Positions 28,078 to 37,462 of a stretch of DNA of 64,000 nt are shown here, piece after piece; position 1 is the stretch's first letter, and each line of letters begins with the position of its first letter. Under the pieces are notes generated by a model. The model made no database searches, was not told the DNA's origin, and saw nothing but the letters and a program-made list of their open reading frames with translations. Source of the DNA: Leclercia adecarboxylata (GTDB lineage: Bacteria; Pseudomonadota; Gammaproteobacteria; Enterobacterales; Enterobacteriaceae); the NCBI GenBank assembly GCA_002360945.1, contig DERO01000008.1, forward strand, positions 62,001 to 126,000, in the 5' to 3' direction. A program made the translations under genes and the position numbers.

Positions 28078-30276
28078 TTAAACCACGTCCGGCAGGTCGC
28101 TGAGCAGCTTATCCAGGGTGATGGGATAGTCCCGCACTCGCACCCCCGTCGCGTTATATACCGCGTTGGCAATGGCCGCGCCGACGCCGCACAGGCCCAA
28201 CTCGCCGACGCCTTTGGCTTTCATCGGAGAGGAGATCGGGTCGGTGTCATCGAGGAAAATCACCTTCTGCTCGGGAATATCGGCGTGGACCGGGACTTCA
28301 TACCCGGCCATATCGTGGTTGACGAAATAGCCCAGACGGGTATCCACCGCCAGCTCTTCCATCAAAGCCGCGCCCAGACCCATGGTCATCGCGCCAATCA
28401 CCTGGCTGCGGGCGGTTTTCGGGTTAAGGATGCGTCCGGCCGCACACACCGCGAGCATCCGGCGCACCCGCACCTCTCCGGTCGCGCTGTCCACGCCCAC
28501 CTCGATAAAGTGTCCGGCAAAGGTCGACTGCTGATACTGCTTATCCAGATCGCCGAACTCGATACCCTCTTCGGCGGTCAGCGTGCCGTTGGCGGCGGCA
28601 TCGCCAATGTCCGCGCTGCGGGTGTCACTCGTTATCTTGCCGTCGCTGAACTGCGCCTGGTTGGGATCAAACCCCAGCTTCGTGGCAATGGTTTCGCGCA
28701 GCTTCACGCAGGCGGCGTAGACCCCCGAGGTGGAGGTATTCGCGCCCCACTGGCCACCAGAACCGGCGGAGACCGGGAAGCTGGAATCACCGAGGTGAAC
28801 CGTCACTTTCTCCAGCGGCACGCCCAGCATCTCCGCCGCCGTCTGGGCGATGATGGTATAGCTCCCGGTGCCGATGTCGGTCATGTCGGTTTCGACCGTC
28901 ACGTTTCCGGCCGCGTCGAGATGCACCCGGGCGGCGGATTTTTCTAACAGGTTATTGCGAAAACCGGCCGCCATGCCGATGCCCACCAGCCAGCGACCGT
29001 CGCGAACCTGTCCGGGCGTGGCGTTGCGCTGTTTCCAGCCGAACTCCTCGGCCCCGGTACGCAGGCACTCGATAAGCTGACGACGTGAAAAAGGCCGGCT
29101 GGGATCGGCCGGATCGACCTGAGTGTCATTGAGGATGCGAAATTCAACCGGATCCACACCGGCTTTCTCCGCCAGCTCGTCGATGGCGATCTCCAGCGCC
29201 ATCAGGCCCGGCGCTTCGCCAGGCGCGCGCATGGCGTTGCCTTCGGGCAGATCCAGTTTCGCCAGCCGCAGGCCGGTATGACGATTTGCACCCGCGTAGA
29301 GCAGTTCCGTCTGCTGAACCGCCGTCTCCGGCGTGCCGCCGGGAAGGTTGCCGGACCAGCTGTCGTGCGCAATGGCGGTGATTTTCCCGTCGCGGTCAGT
29401 CCCGATGCGGATATGTTGAAGGGTGGCCGGGCGATGGGTGGTGTTATTCGGAATAGTGTGTCGGGAAAGCATCACCTTAACCGGGCGCTTGATGGCGCGG
29501 GCGGCCAGTGCGGCCAGCAGGGCATCGCTGCGCAGGAACAGCTTGCCGCCAAAGCCGCCGCCAATATACGGGGAGATGACGCGTACGTTCTCCTCTGGGA
29601 TCTTCAGGGTCTCCGCCAGGTCGGTGCGGCACCAGGCCACCATCTGATTCGAGGTCCAGAGGGTCACCTTGTCGCCCTCCCAGGCGGCCATCGAAGCATG
29701 CGGCTCCATCGCCATATGGCTCTGGTCAGGGGTGGTGTAGGTGGCATCCAGCTTCACCGCGGCAGCGGAAAAGGCGGATTCGAAATCCCCGGTGTTTTTA
29801 TCAGGCGTATCCTCGGGAGGCTGGTTGACGGCGGGTTTTTCATCCGCCAGCGAGTACGATCCCTTTTCACGTCGGTAGCTCACCTGCACCAGCGACGCCG
29901 CGGCCCGGGCCTGCTCAAAGGTTTCTGCCACCACCAGCGCCACGGCCTGATGGTAGTGCTCTATCTTCGGCCCGCCCAGCAGCGTGGCGGCGTTTCTTTC
30001 GCCTTTACCGAGTTCGCCCGCGTTACCGGCGGCGATCACTGTTAATACGCCCGGCGCGTTTTTCGCGGCCTGCGTGTCGATGGTGATGATCTCACCTTTG
30101 GCGATGGCCGATCCGACAACATAGCCATAGGCCGCATTGGGCGCAGTGTCATGCCACTCGTAGGCGTAGTGCGCCATGCCGGTGGTTTTTAAGGGGCCGT
30201 CGATACGATCCCGGGGCTGACCGACCACGGTTAAGCGATCGATCGGGTTTTCGCCTGCTGGTTTATCGAATTTCAT
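28078..30276 (-). CDS. paoC: PaoC, molybdenum-binding large subunit of periplasmic aldehyde oxidoreductase
   Basis: This 732-residue subunit equals E. coli PaoC in length and belongs to the xanthine oxidase family. The enzyme oxidises a broad range of aldehydes, preferably aromatic ones, to carboxylic acids. The catalytic Glu lies in [12 protein letters not shown] near residue 692. Cofactor-binding segments include GGGFGGKLF and the Gly/Ser-rich [13 protein letters not shown]. It has no export signal of its own and is carried with PaoA. It overlaps paoB by 4 nt. Confidence 0.95.
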   Translation of the reverse strand: MKFDKPAGENPIDRLTVVGQPRDRIDGPLKTTGMAHYAYEWHDTAPNAAYGYVVGSAIAKGEIITIDTQAAKNAPGVLTVIAAGNAGELGKGERNAATLLGGPKIEHYHQAVALVVAETFEQARAAASLVQVSYRREKGSYSLADEKPAVNQPPEDTPDKNTGDFESAFSAAAVKLDATYTTPDQSHMAMEPHASMAAWEGDKVTLWTSNQMVAWCRTDLAETLKIPEENVRVISPYIGGGFGGKLFLRSDALLAALAARAIKRPVKVMLSRHTIPNNTTHRPATLQHIRIGTDRDGKITAIAHDSWSGNLPGGTPETAVQQTELLYAGANRHTGLRLAKLDLPEGNAMRAPGEAPGLMALEIAIDELAEKAGVDPVEFRILNDTQVDPADPSRPFSRRQLIECLRTGAEEFGWKQRNATPGQVRDGRWLVGIGMAAGFRNNLLEKSAARVHLDAAGNVTVETDMTDIGTGSYTIIAQTAAEMLGVPLEKVTVHLGDSSFPVSAGSGGQWGANTSTSGVYAACVKLRETIATKLGFDPNQAQFSDGKITSDTRSADIGDAAANGTLTAEEGIEFGDLDKQYQQSTFAGHFIEVGVDSATGEVRVRRMLAVCAAGRILNPKTARSQVIGAMTMGLGAALMEELAVDTRLGYFVNHDMAGYEVPVHADIPEQKVIFLDDTDPISSPMKAKGVGELGLCGVGAAIANAVYNATGVRVRDYPITLDKLLSDLPDVV

Positions 30277-31229
30277 ACCACGGCCCTCGCTTCTGTCAGC
30301 ACGGAGGCAAGCGTTCGCTTCGCCAGGGTTAATTTGAACGCGTTTTCAGGCGTGGGGTGAGCGTCGGCAAACAACGCGTCATAGACGGCCTGCGCACCCT
30401 GGGGGATCTGCGCATCGGCCTGCGCAACCCGCCAGGGTTTATGGGCCACGCCGCCCAGCGCCACGCGTCCGCTGCCGTCCGGCTGGACAATCGCCGCGAC
30501 CGAGACCAGCGCAAAGGCGTAGGAGGCGCGATCGCGGACTTTACGGTAGATGTGCTGTCCGCCCACGGGCGGCGGCAGGGTGACGGCGGTGATTAGCTCC
30601 CCCGGCGTCAGGACGGTTTCAATATGGGGCGTTTTCCCCGGGGCGCGATAAAAGTCGGCCAGCGGGATGTTGCGCGCCTTGCCGTCGGCGGAAATGGTTT
30701 CCACCACCGCATCCAGTAGCCGCATGGCGACAGGCATATCACCCGGATGCGTGGCAATACAAGCCTCGCTGCCGCCCACGACGGCGTGCTGACGGCTAAA
30801 ACCTTCAAGCGCCGCGCAGCCGCTGCCGGGAAGGCGTTTGTTGCAGGGCTGGTTGGTGTCATAGAAATAGGGACAGCGCGTACGCTGCAGCAGGTTGCCG
30901 GCCGTGGTGGCCTGGTTGCGCAGCTGACCAGAGGCCCCGGCAAGCAGCGCTCGGGAAAGCACGGCATAGTCACGGCGCACGCGTTCATCGGCGGCCAGAT
31001 CGGTATTTCGCACCAGGGCACCGATGCGCAGGCCGCCCTCGTCGGTGGCGACAATTTTATCGAGGCCAAGACCGTTGACGTCGATGAGATGGGTGGGGGT
31101 CTCAATCTCCAGCTTCATCAGATCGAGCAGATTGGTGCCACCGGCGATAAATTTTGCACCGCTTTTATCCCTGGCGCTGGCAGCCGCCTCGGCCGGGGTT
31201 TTTACCCGTTCGTAAGTAAAGGCTTTCAT
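30273..31229 (-). CDS. paoB: PaoB, FAD-binding subunit of periplasmic aldehyde oxidoreductase
   Basis: The 318-residue product has the FAD-binding PCMH-like motif [13 protein letters not shown] (about 28-40) and [15 protein letters not shown]. An insertion with several cysteines ([20 protein letters not shown]) holds the extra [4Fe-4S] cluster known from E. coli PaoB. FAD passes electrons from the iron-sulfur centres to an acceptor, probably oxygen or a quinone. It overlaps paoA and paoC by 4 nt on each side. Confidence 0.94.
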   Translation of the reverse strand: MKAFTYERVKTPAEAAASARDKSGAKFIAGGTNLLDLMKLEIETPTHLIDVNGLGLDKIVATDEGGLRIGALVRNTDLAADERVRRDYAVLSRALLAGASGQLRNQATTAGNLLQRTRCPYFYDTNQPCNKRLPGSGCAALEGFSRQHAVVGGSEACIATHPGDMPVAMRLLDAVVETISADGKARNIPLADFYRAPGKTPHIETVLTPGELITAVTLPPPVGGQHIYRKVRDRASYAFALVSVAAIVQPDGSGRVALGGVAHKPWRVAQADAQIPQGAQAVYDALFADAHPTPENAFKLTLAKRTLASVLTEARAVV

Positions 31230-31900
31230 GATTTAAGCTCCCCCGCGGCGTCTTCGATGGCGTCCAGAATGTTGGCGTACGCGCCGCAGCGACAGATGTT
31301 GCCGCTCATGCGTTCGCGGATTTCATTCGCCGTCCTTTCCGGCGGGGAAACCAGATCGAGCGTAACGTGGCTGGGAATGCCCGCCTCGATCTCTTTCAGG
31401 ACCGCGACAGAAGAGCAGATCTGCCCTGATGTGCAGTACCCGCACTGGAAACCATCGTGTTTGATAAATGCCGCCTGCATGGGGTGCAGGTTGTCAGGCG
31501 TGCCCAGCCCTTCGATGGTGGTGATCTCAGCATCCTGATGCATGACAGCCAGCGTCAGGCAGGCGTTGATCCGGCGGCCATCCACCAGCACGGTACAGGC
31601 CCCGCACTGCCCGTGGTCGCAGCCTTTTTTGGTGCCGGTCAGCTGTAAATTCTCACGCAGCGCGTCCAGCAGGGTGGTGCGCGTATCAACTTCAAGTTGC
31701 TGGCTTTTGCCGTTGACGTGCAGCGTCAGGGGCAGGATCTCCGGCGGGGGCGTGACGGCAGGTTCACCCTCGTCCAGTGCACCACAGGGGTAAACCGCCG
31801 CGGTTGCCGCCGCTGCAGCGCTGACTTTGATCAGATCCCGTCGGGACAGGCTGAAATCGTGTTGCTGTCCGTTTTCAGGATATTCGCCTTGGTTGCTCAT
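31226..31900 (-). CDS. paoA: PaoA, [2Fe-2S] subunit with Tat signal
   Basis: The 224-residue subunit carries two [2Fe-2S] clusters and the export signal of the whole complex. The twin-arginine motif SRRDLIK (about 19-25) is followed by a hydrophobic Ala-rich stretch. Cluster ligands lie in [15 protein letters not shown], then [11 protein letters not shown] and [11 protein letters not shown]. It is the first gene of paoABCD-mocA. About 200 bases upstream (31901-32101) show no obvious operator. Confidence 0.95.
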   Translation of the reverse strand: MSNQGEYPENGQQHDFSLSRRDLIKVSAAAAATAAVYPCGALDEGEPAVTPPPEILPLTLHVNGKSQQLEVDTRTTLLDALRENLQLTGTKKGCDHGQCGACTVLVDGRRINACLTLAVMHQDAEITTIEGLGTPDNLHPMQAAFIKHDGFQCGYCTSGQICSSVAVLKEIEAGIPSHVTLDLVSPPERTANEIRERMSGNICRCGAYANILDAIEDAAGELKS

Positions 31901-32065
31901 GCCAGGCCTCCGGTATTTAAAGGGGATAAAAAAAGAAGAGGGTGCGACTGTGTCGTCTGTTTTTTTAAACGTTAAGCATAGACGGCGATGGGAGCGGGAT
32001 TATTCTTAAATCGTGAATGCGGTTATGAGGGGAGGTGATAAGTGGGCGGTGGGAAATCCGGAAAT

Positions 32066-32092
32066 GCCTGTCTGTTGTTAAAACAAACAGGC
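32066..32092. terminator. Hairpin downstream of the UbiD-like gene
   Basis: GCCTGTCTGTT and AACAAACAGGC pair at 10 of 11 positions around a short loop, 9 nt after the UbiD-like stop. There is no clear T-tract on that strand, so its role as terminator is only likely. Confidence 0.45.
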
Positions 32093-32101
32093 TTAAGAGA
32101 C

Positions 32102-33568
32102 TTACAGCTCAGACGGCCAGTTCTCCAGTACGCGCTGGCACACCGCTTCCGGATACCCTTGCTCAAACGAGGCATGCAGATGGCGGGTGGACTGCAGCGT
32201 ATCAAACACCACTTTTGCCCCAAGACCGGCCACGTACTCCTCCTCTTCATAGCACTGCGGCAGGCGGATCACGCGCTGATCGTCGAACACCACGCGGCGG
32301 CCAACCGGGTGGACGCGGGTTGAGAGGACCCACACCACTTCGCGCAGGTTGGTTGGATCAAAATCATCATCCACCACGTAGACCTTCGGAATAAACACCA
32401 TCGCGTCGGTCTTAAACAGCACTTCGCCGATGCGCTGGGCCAGACCTTCGCTGGTGACGCCCGGCAGCAGCTCGCGCCAGTTCTGCGGCACTACCACCAG
32501 CAGCCAGTGGACGGTGGAGTCTTCAGGGATCCAGGCGGTGACAATCGGCAGCTCCGCTTCACGCAGATACGTCAGGGCATCGGCGGCCAGCCCCATCGCC
32601 CACAGAGTATGCGACTCGTCGGTCGGGCGGCCGGTGATCGACATCGGCCAGATCGGGTCGTCCCGGTGGGTAATGGTCTCGACGTGGAAGGTCGGCTGGG
32701 CGGAAGAACCCTCGCCAAGATAGCCGCCGTACTCGCCGTACGGGCCTTCCTGGCAATCGCGATTGATAGAGACGTGGCCCTCAATCACGATCTCTGCCGT
32801 GGCAGGCACGTCCAGATCGATACTGACCGCTTTCACTACCGGCACCGGCTCGCCCGCCAGGGTGCCGATGTAATCCGCCTCGTCGGCGTGGGCCGGGATC
32901 GGAATGCCGGAAACGCAGGAGATCGCCGGAGCCGGGCCCTGCACCAGGGCGTAAGGCATCGGCTGGCCGAGCTTGACCCACTCAGTCCAGATCTGGCCGA
33001 TATGCTGGCTCGGCACAATCAGCCCCACCATCCGTTTGCCGTCGACCTTCATCACGCGGGCGATGGACCAGTTCACCCATTTGCCGTCCGGCGTTTTGAC
33101 GATCAGCGTGCCCCAGGTATTGGCATAGCGACCGCCGTCCTTGTCGTGGGCAAAGGGGATCGGGAAGCGATCAAGGTTCGCCTCTTCACCACGCAGGATG
33201 TTCTGATGACACAGGGCATCCGCAGAAGCCACCCGCACCGGTGGAATGCCGGGCTTATGGCGCGCCGCCGACAGCGCTTCGACAATCTGCGGCCCGGTGG
33301 ACTCGGGGGCCAGGCCGAGCGACATCGCCACGCGGGCATAAGGTATCTCCTGACGGGAGGAGAGGCTGGCCGGGGCACCGAACAGGCGGAAACCGGGGGC
33401 TACACCTGCCACCTTGTGGAACAGCGGGGCAGGGGACTGGATCTCATAGCTGCGGCGGGTAATGGCACTGGGTTCAAAATCGCCGTCCACTTCGCGGGTC
33501 ACGTGCATGATGTCGCCCATGGCGTCGAGGGCATCGATATAACTGCGTAAATCACCGTAATAGTTCAT
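32102..33568 (-). CDS. UbiD-family prenyl-FMN-dependent (hetero)aromatic acid decarboxylase
   Basis: The 488-residue product (ATG 33568, AAGGAG upstream) resembles the Fdc1/HudA branch more than the quinone-pathway UbiD. The catalytic triad aligns as Arg171 (NWSIARVMK), Glu274 and Glu279 (QEGPYGEYGG), matching R173/E277/E282 of fungal Fdc1. Such enzymes reversibly decarboxylate cinnamate-, pyrrole- or hydroxybenzoate-type acids using prenylated FMN. The substrate cannot be read from sequence. It is 10 nt downstream of the UbiX-like gene, which would supply the cofactor. Confidence 0.88.
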   Translation of the reverse strand: MNYYGDLRSYIDALDAMGDIMHVTREVDGDFEPSAITRRSYEIQSPAPLFHKVAGVAPGFRLFGAPASLSSRQEIPYARVAMSLGLAPESTGPQIVEALSAARHKPGIPPVRVASADALCHQNILRGEEANLDRFPIPFAHDKDGGRYANTWGTLIVKTPDGKWVNWSIARVMKVDGKRMVGLIVPSQHIGQIWTEWVKLGQPMPYALVQGPAPAISCVSGIPIPAHADEADYIGTLAGEPVPVVKAVSIDLDVPATAEIVIEGHVSINRDCQEGPYGEYGGYLGEGSSAQPTFHVETITHRDDPIWPMSITGRPTDESHTLWAMGLAADALTYLREAELPIVTAWIPEDSTVHWLLVVVPQNWRELLPGVTSEGLAQRIGEVLFKTDAMVFIPKVYVVDDDFDPTNLREVVWVLSTRVHPVGRRVVFDDQRVIRLPQCYEEEEYVAGLGAKVVFDTLQSTRHLHASFEQGYPEAVCQRVLENWPSEL

Positions 33569-33578
33569 CTGGCTCTCC

Positions 33579-34154
33579 TTAAGCCGTGGGGGCGGAGTGA
33601 GGTTCACCCCAGCGTTTTGTTAAAGCGTTATCCAGGTCGAACTGATCCAGAATGCGCGACACAAAGTGGTTGATGATGTCGTCAGTGCTGGTGGGGTTGT
33701 TATAGAAGGCGGGCATCGGCGGCAGCATCATGGCCCCGGCGCGGGTCAGGGCGAGCATGTTCTCCAGATGGATGGCGTTGAGCGGCGATTCACGCGGCAC
33801 CAGCACCAGCTTGCGCTGCTCTTTCAGGGTCACGTCGGCGGCGCGGGCAATCAGGCCATCGGCGTAGCCGCAGCGGATGGCGGCGAGGGTTTTCATGCTG
33901 CACGGCACTACGATCATGCCGTCGACGCGAAAGGAGCCGCTGGAGATGGCCGCCGCCTGATCGTGCTCGCTGTAAGTCTTCGAGGCGAGCGCGATAACCT
34001 CCTGTACACTGTAGGGCGTTTCCAGTTGAATGGTGGCGCGCGCCCATTTGGAGACGATCAGATGCGTTTCGACGTCCAGATCCTTCAGCGCGGCCAGTAA
34101 ACGAACGCCAATTGCAGCGCCAGTAGCGCCAGTCATGCCTACAACAAGCTTCAT
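33579..34154 (-). CDS. UbiX/Pad1-family flavin prenyltransferase
   Basis: The 191-residue product starts at ATG 34154 with MKLVVGMTGATGAAIG, the FMN-binding N-terminus of the family. Further motifs: IVSKWA, SSGSFRVDGMIVVPCSMKTL and LVPRESPLNAIHLENML. The enzyme attaches dimethylallyl to FMN, making the cofactor for UbiD-type decarboxylases. It resembles Pad1/EcdB/VdcB, the accessory copy found next to hydroxyaryl acid decarboxylases, rather than core UbiX. It is divergent from a MarR-family gene, with a palindrome between them. Confidence 0.9.
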   Translation of the reverse strand: MKLVVGMTGATGAAIGVRLLAALKDLDVETHLIVSKWARATIQLETPYSVQEVIALASKTYSEHDQAAAISSGSFRVDGMIVVPCSMKTLAAIRCGYADGLIARAADVTLKEQRKLVLVPRESPLNAIHLENMLALTRAGAMMLPPMPAFYNNPTSTDDIINHFVSRILDQFDLDNALTKRWGEPHSAPTA

Positions 34155-34182
34155 GCGGGTTCTCTGAATGTATTCTATCATG

Positions 34183-34219
34183 TATAGTTTGAGTTCAAAC
34201 TGTTTGTGCTCGAACTATA
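34183..34219. promoter_or_regulatory. Candidate MarR operator between the decarboxylase operon and its regulator
   Basis: Inverted arms TATAGTTTGAG (34183-34193) and CTCGAACTATA (34209-34219) pair at 10 of 11 positions. Inside lies a second near-palindrome GTTTGAGTTCAAAC (34187-34200). It covers the divergent promoter zone of the UbiX-like gene (start 34154) and the marR-like gene (start 34251). Confidence 0.6.
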
Positions 34220-34250
34220 TGTTTGTCGTTTTCAGGAGTCAAGAGAGTCG

Positions 34251-34739
34251 ATGGCAGAAAATCGCGACTTAATCCTTGCCGCGCCCCTGTGGCCGCACGG
34301 CGATTGTTCATTAATGCACCTGATGCGTCGCGCAGGGCAGCACTCCACCACCTGCTGGAGTCAGTGCGTCGATACCGGGTTATCTGCCGTGCAGTACGCC
34401 ATACTGGTAGTGCTGGCGGAAGAAACCACCTGCGACCAGCAAACGCTGGGGAACCGCGCCGGGTTTGATAAAGCCACCGGAACTTATGTGATTGATCGCA
34501 TGACCAAAAGCGGGTTACTGACGGTAGAGACCGATCCCGCCAACCGCCGCCGCAAGCTGGTGTCCATGACGGCAGAGGGCGAGGCGATGCTGGCCCGGAT
34601 GATTGAACAGGCCAAAAGTGCCGAGAAGAAGATCACCGCTGGTCTGAATACCCAGGATATCGCCGACCTGAAGCGTCTGCTGAGCAAGCTGGGGGGATTG
34701 CAGGAGCCTGATGACTATGCCTCCAACGAAAGTGCCTGA
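34251..34739 (+). CDS. MarR-family transcriptional regulator
   Basis: The 162-residue product starts at ATG 34251 with GAGAG 4-8 nt before it; an open frame continues upstream. The winged helix spans about 45-125: LSAVQYAILVVLAEE, TLGNRAGFDKATGTYVIDRM (recognition helix), then the wing DPANRRRKLVSMT. MarR proteins commonly sense phenolic acids and repress a divergent catabolic operon, which fits the UbiX/UbiD pair. It overlaps the next gene by 29 nt. Confidence 0.88.
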   Translation: MAENRDLILAAPLWPHGDCSLMHLMRRAGQHSTTCWSQCVDTGLSAVQYAILVVLAEETTCDQQTLGNRAGFDKATGTYVIDRMTKSGLLTVETDPANRRRKLVSMTAEGEAMLARMIEQAKSAEKKITAGLNTQDIADLKRLLSKLGGLQEPDDYASNESA

Positions 34740-35739
34740 CAGCCACAGTGAGCCGAAGCCCGATCTGACGATCGGCTTTCTGCTGATGAAGCACTTTACG
34801 CTGGCCTCGGTGGCGGGGCTGGTGGAGTCCCTGCGTTTTGCGGCGGACGAGTCCTTCTCCAGCCGGCAGATCTTCTGCCGCTGGGAGTGGATGACCTGCG
34901 ATGACCAGCCGATTACCGCCAGTTGCGGCCTGCCGGTGTCACCCACCGCAACGCTCGATTTCTCAAAAGAGTGGGATTACTTCGTGGTCGCGGGCGGGCT
35001 GCTGGAAGAGACCCGCCAGTCGCCGGAGTGGCTGCTGCAGGCCCTGAGGGATCTGCATGCCCGCAATATCCCAATCATTACCCTGTGCAGCGGGGCCTTT
35101 GTCGCCGGTAACGCCGGGCTGCTGGACGGTCGCCACTGCGCGATCCACTTCACCACCCGGGATGAGTTCCGGCTGCGCTTCCCGAAAGCCATTCCGGTGA
35201 TCGATAAAACCTACATCAAGGACGGCGGGATTATCTCCTGTCCGGGCGGGACGGCGATTGACCTGGCGGCGGATCTGATCCGCCAGCACTGCGGGCTGGT
35301 GCGCTCGCAAAAGGTGCTGAAATATCTGCTGGTGGATGAGGTGCCCACGCCGAAAGCGAAGCACAAAGCGTCGCTCAGCGAACCCGACGTCTACGAGAAC
35401 CCGCTGGTCACCAGGGTAATTGAGTTTATGAAGCACCATCTCGACTCGCCGGTGCCGCTGGCGGAGGTAGCGGAGTTTGCCGGGGTAACCTTCCGCCAGC
35501 TCAATCTGATCTTTACCCAGTGTACCGGCCACTCGGCGGCGGTGTACTGGCGGCGGATGCGCCTTGAGCAGGCGCGTAAGCTGATGGCCGACTCCAGCAA
35601 CAGCATTAACGCCATTGCCACCGCTACCGGTTTTGCGGATGCCTCGCACCTGATCGCCTGGTTCCGTAAGCAGTACGGTGAAACCCCCAGTTCGTTCAGA
35701 AAGCGGCGCAGGGAAGTGGAGAAACTTGTGAAAGAGTGA
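34711..35739 (+). CDS. GlxA-type AraC-family regulator (DJ-1/PfpI domain plus HTH)
   Basis: The 342-residue product has an N-terminal class I glutamine-amidotransferase-like domain (about 20-200, with the elbow ITLCSGAFVAG). A C-terminal AraC HTH follows (about 235-335: LAEVAEFAGVTFRQLNLIF and INAIATATGFADASHLIAWF). AGGAG lies 4 nt before its ATG inside the upstream marR-like gene, so the two are coupled. The role is inferred only from position: control of the decarboxylase or the adjacent MFS gene. Confidence 0.87.
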   Translation: MTMPPTKVPDSHSEPKPDLTIGFLLMKHFTLASVAGLVESLRFAADESFSSRQIFCRWEWMTCDDQPITASCGLPVSPTATLDFSKEWDYFVVAGGLLEETRQSPEWLLQALRDLHARNIPIITLCSGAFVAGNAGLLDGRHCAIHFTTRDEFRLRFPKAIPVIDKTYIKDGGIISCPGGTAIDLAADLIRQHCGLVRSQKVLKYLLVDEVPTPKAKHKASLSEPDVYENPLVTRVIEFMKHHLDSPVPLAEVAEFAGVTFRQLNLIFTQCTGHSAAVYWRRMRLEQARKLMADSSNSINAIATATGFADASHLIAWFRKQYGETPSSFRKRRREVEKLVKE

Positions 35740-35748
35740 AGGACTATT

Positions 35749-35816
35749 GCCCGGCGGCGCTTCGCTTGCACGGGCCTACAGGTCTTGTAGGCCGGGTAAG
35801 CGCAGCGCCACCCGGC
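35749..35816. repeat. BIME: two inverted REP elements
   Basis: GCCCGGCGGCG...CGGGCCTAC (35749-35779) and the inverted GTAGGCCGGGTAAGCGCAGC... (35787-35816) flank a short spacer between two convergent genes. Confidence 0.82.
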
Positions 35817-35821
35817 GGCTG

Positions 35822-37198
35822 TTACAGCATATGACGCTTCGCCATCGGTATATTCGCTTTCTGTGACGGGCTCTCATCCAGCGAGGCCGCATCGGCCAGG
35901 CTGCGGGCGTTGGTTTCCGGTGCCAGCCACCAGGAGACGGCCAGGCCCACAAAGGTGATCGCCGCGGCGATATACATGGTGGTGCCGATCCCCAGGCTCT
36001 GCAGCGAGGCGGGCACCAGCCAGGTCCCGACCGCGGCACCAATCCGCGACAGCGAGGTTCCCACGCCCACCGCACCGGCACGGATCTCCGTCGGGAAGAT
36101 CTCGTTGGGATAGACCAACTGCAGTACCTGCGCTCCACCGATAAACAGCGCGTAGGCACCAAACATCAGCAGAATGATCATCGATGGACCATCACGCAGC
36201 AGGCCCAGCAGCAGCAACGCCAGTCCCGACCAGAGGAAGCTTTGCAGCAACAGCTTGCGGCGGCCCAGGGTGTTTACCAGCCGGGTGGCGATAATGCAGC
36301 CGACCACGAACAGCAACGTGATGGCAACGGAACCATAGGAGGCCCATTTGCCGCTCAGGTGCAGGGCATCCAGCACTTTCGGCGCAAAGGCATAAACCGC
36401 GAATACCGGGATCACCGAGCAGGTCCAGAAGATGGTCACGAACGCCATGCGTTTACCGTAACCTGAGTGCAACAGGTTGAAGAAGGAGAGGTTTTTGCTT
36501 TCCGCCTGCTCCGGCAGGTTGTCCAGACCAAAGTCAGGGCCATACACCTTGCGAATGATCGCTTCGGCTTCAGCGTGACGGCCTTTGCTGATCAGCCAGC
36601 GCGGGGATTCCGGGGTGCCCATACGCACCAGGAACAGTAGCGCACCTATGACCGCCGTGCTCGCCAGGGTCAGACGCCAGGCGTCCGGGCCGCCAAAGTG
36701 CAGCAGCGCTTCGCCGAGCATATAGGCAGCGGCGGCACCGGCAAACCACAGGATGGTGAGGGTGGCCAGGCACGGCCCGCGGTTTTTCTTCGGCAGAAAC
36801 TCCACCAGGAAGGCGGTCGCCACCGGGTATTCAATGCCCACCGCCACGCCGTTTAGAAAGCGCAGGGCAAACAGCATCTCGCCGCTTTGCACCCAGTATT
36901 GCGCCACGGAGCAGACCACAAACAGCGTCGGGCCGACGAAATAGAGCATCCGTCTGCCCAGCCGGTCGGTGAGGGCGCCGCCGATAAAGCCGCCAAAGAA
37001 GATGCCGATCAGCGCCGAGGCGGCAATCAGGCCCTCCCAGAAGGCGGTCAGCCCCAGAGCCGGGGAGACCTTCATCATGGCGATGCCGATAATGCTCAGC
37101 ACATAGCCATCGACGAAGGAGCCGCCACCGGAGCGAACGGTCAGCAGACGGTGAAAGCGATTGAGGGGTACGTCTTCAACAGAAACGGTATTTGACAT
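35822..37198 (-). CDS. MFS transporter, sugar/aromatic-acid porter type
   Basis: The 458-residue inner-membrane protein has 12 predicted helices. MFS signatures are GGALTDRLGRRMLYF after helix 2, PESPRWLISKGR in the central loop and NTLGRRKLLL after helix 8. It resembles the metabolite:H+ symporters (YaaU/PcaK-like group). The substrate is unknown, but an aromatic acid matching the neighbouring decarboxylase is plausible. AGGAG lies 6 nt before the ATG. It is convergent with the GlxA-type gene and is separated from the upstream exporter gene by 264 nt without obvious structure. Confidence 0.86.
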   Translation of the reverse strand: MSNTVSVEDVPLNRFHRLLTVRSGGGSFVDGYVLSIIGIAMMKVSPALGLTAFWEGLIAASALIGIFFGGFIGGALTDRLGRRMLYFVGPTLFVVCSVAQYWVQSGEMLFALRFLNGVAVGIEYPVATAFLVEFLPKKNRGPCLATLTILWFAGAAAAYMLGEALLHFGGPDAWRLTLASTAVIGALLFLVRMGTPESPRWLISKGRHAEAEAIIRKVYGPDFGLDNLPEQAESKNLSFFNLLHSGYGKRMAFVTIFWTCSVIPVFAVYAFAPKVLDALHLSGKWASYGSVAITLLFVVGCIIATRLVNTLGRRKLLLQSFLWSGLALLLLGLLRDGPSMIILLMFGAYALFIGGAQVLQLVYPNEIFPTEIRAGAVGVGTSLSRIGAAVGTWLVPASLQSLGIGTTMYIAAAITFVGLAVSWWLAPETNARSLADAASLDESPSQKANIPMAKRHML

Positions 37199-37462
37199 GG
37201 TAACTCCTGTCTTTCCCCGATATCGTTGAATTAATGGATCACAGCAGGAATAAACATCATTAGCGATGAATGTTTATTCAGGCCGAGCGAAACCGCTCTC
37301 CATTAATCAAACGATTACGGATTAAATATAGGTCTAAGAAGGTTCAAGCGTTAAATAAGAGCGTGCGTTATTTCGCGTAATTCATGACAAATACTCCTCC
37401 GCTGCAGGATGGTCGGATAAGATGTTATTTATATTTATTATGTTGTTACTGTGTTTGTTATT

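Noticed and set aside
27283..28947. A 554-codon plus-strand frame opposite paoD and paoC
   Set aside because: High GC creates long antisense frames; the opposite strand encodes well-supported molybdoenzyme proteins.
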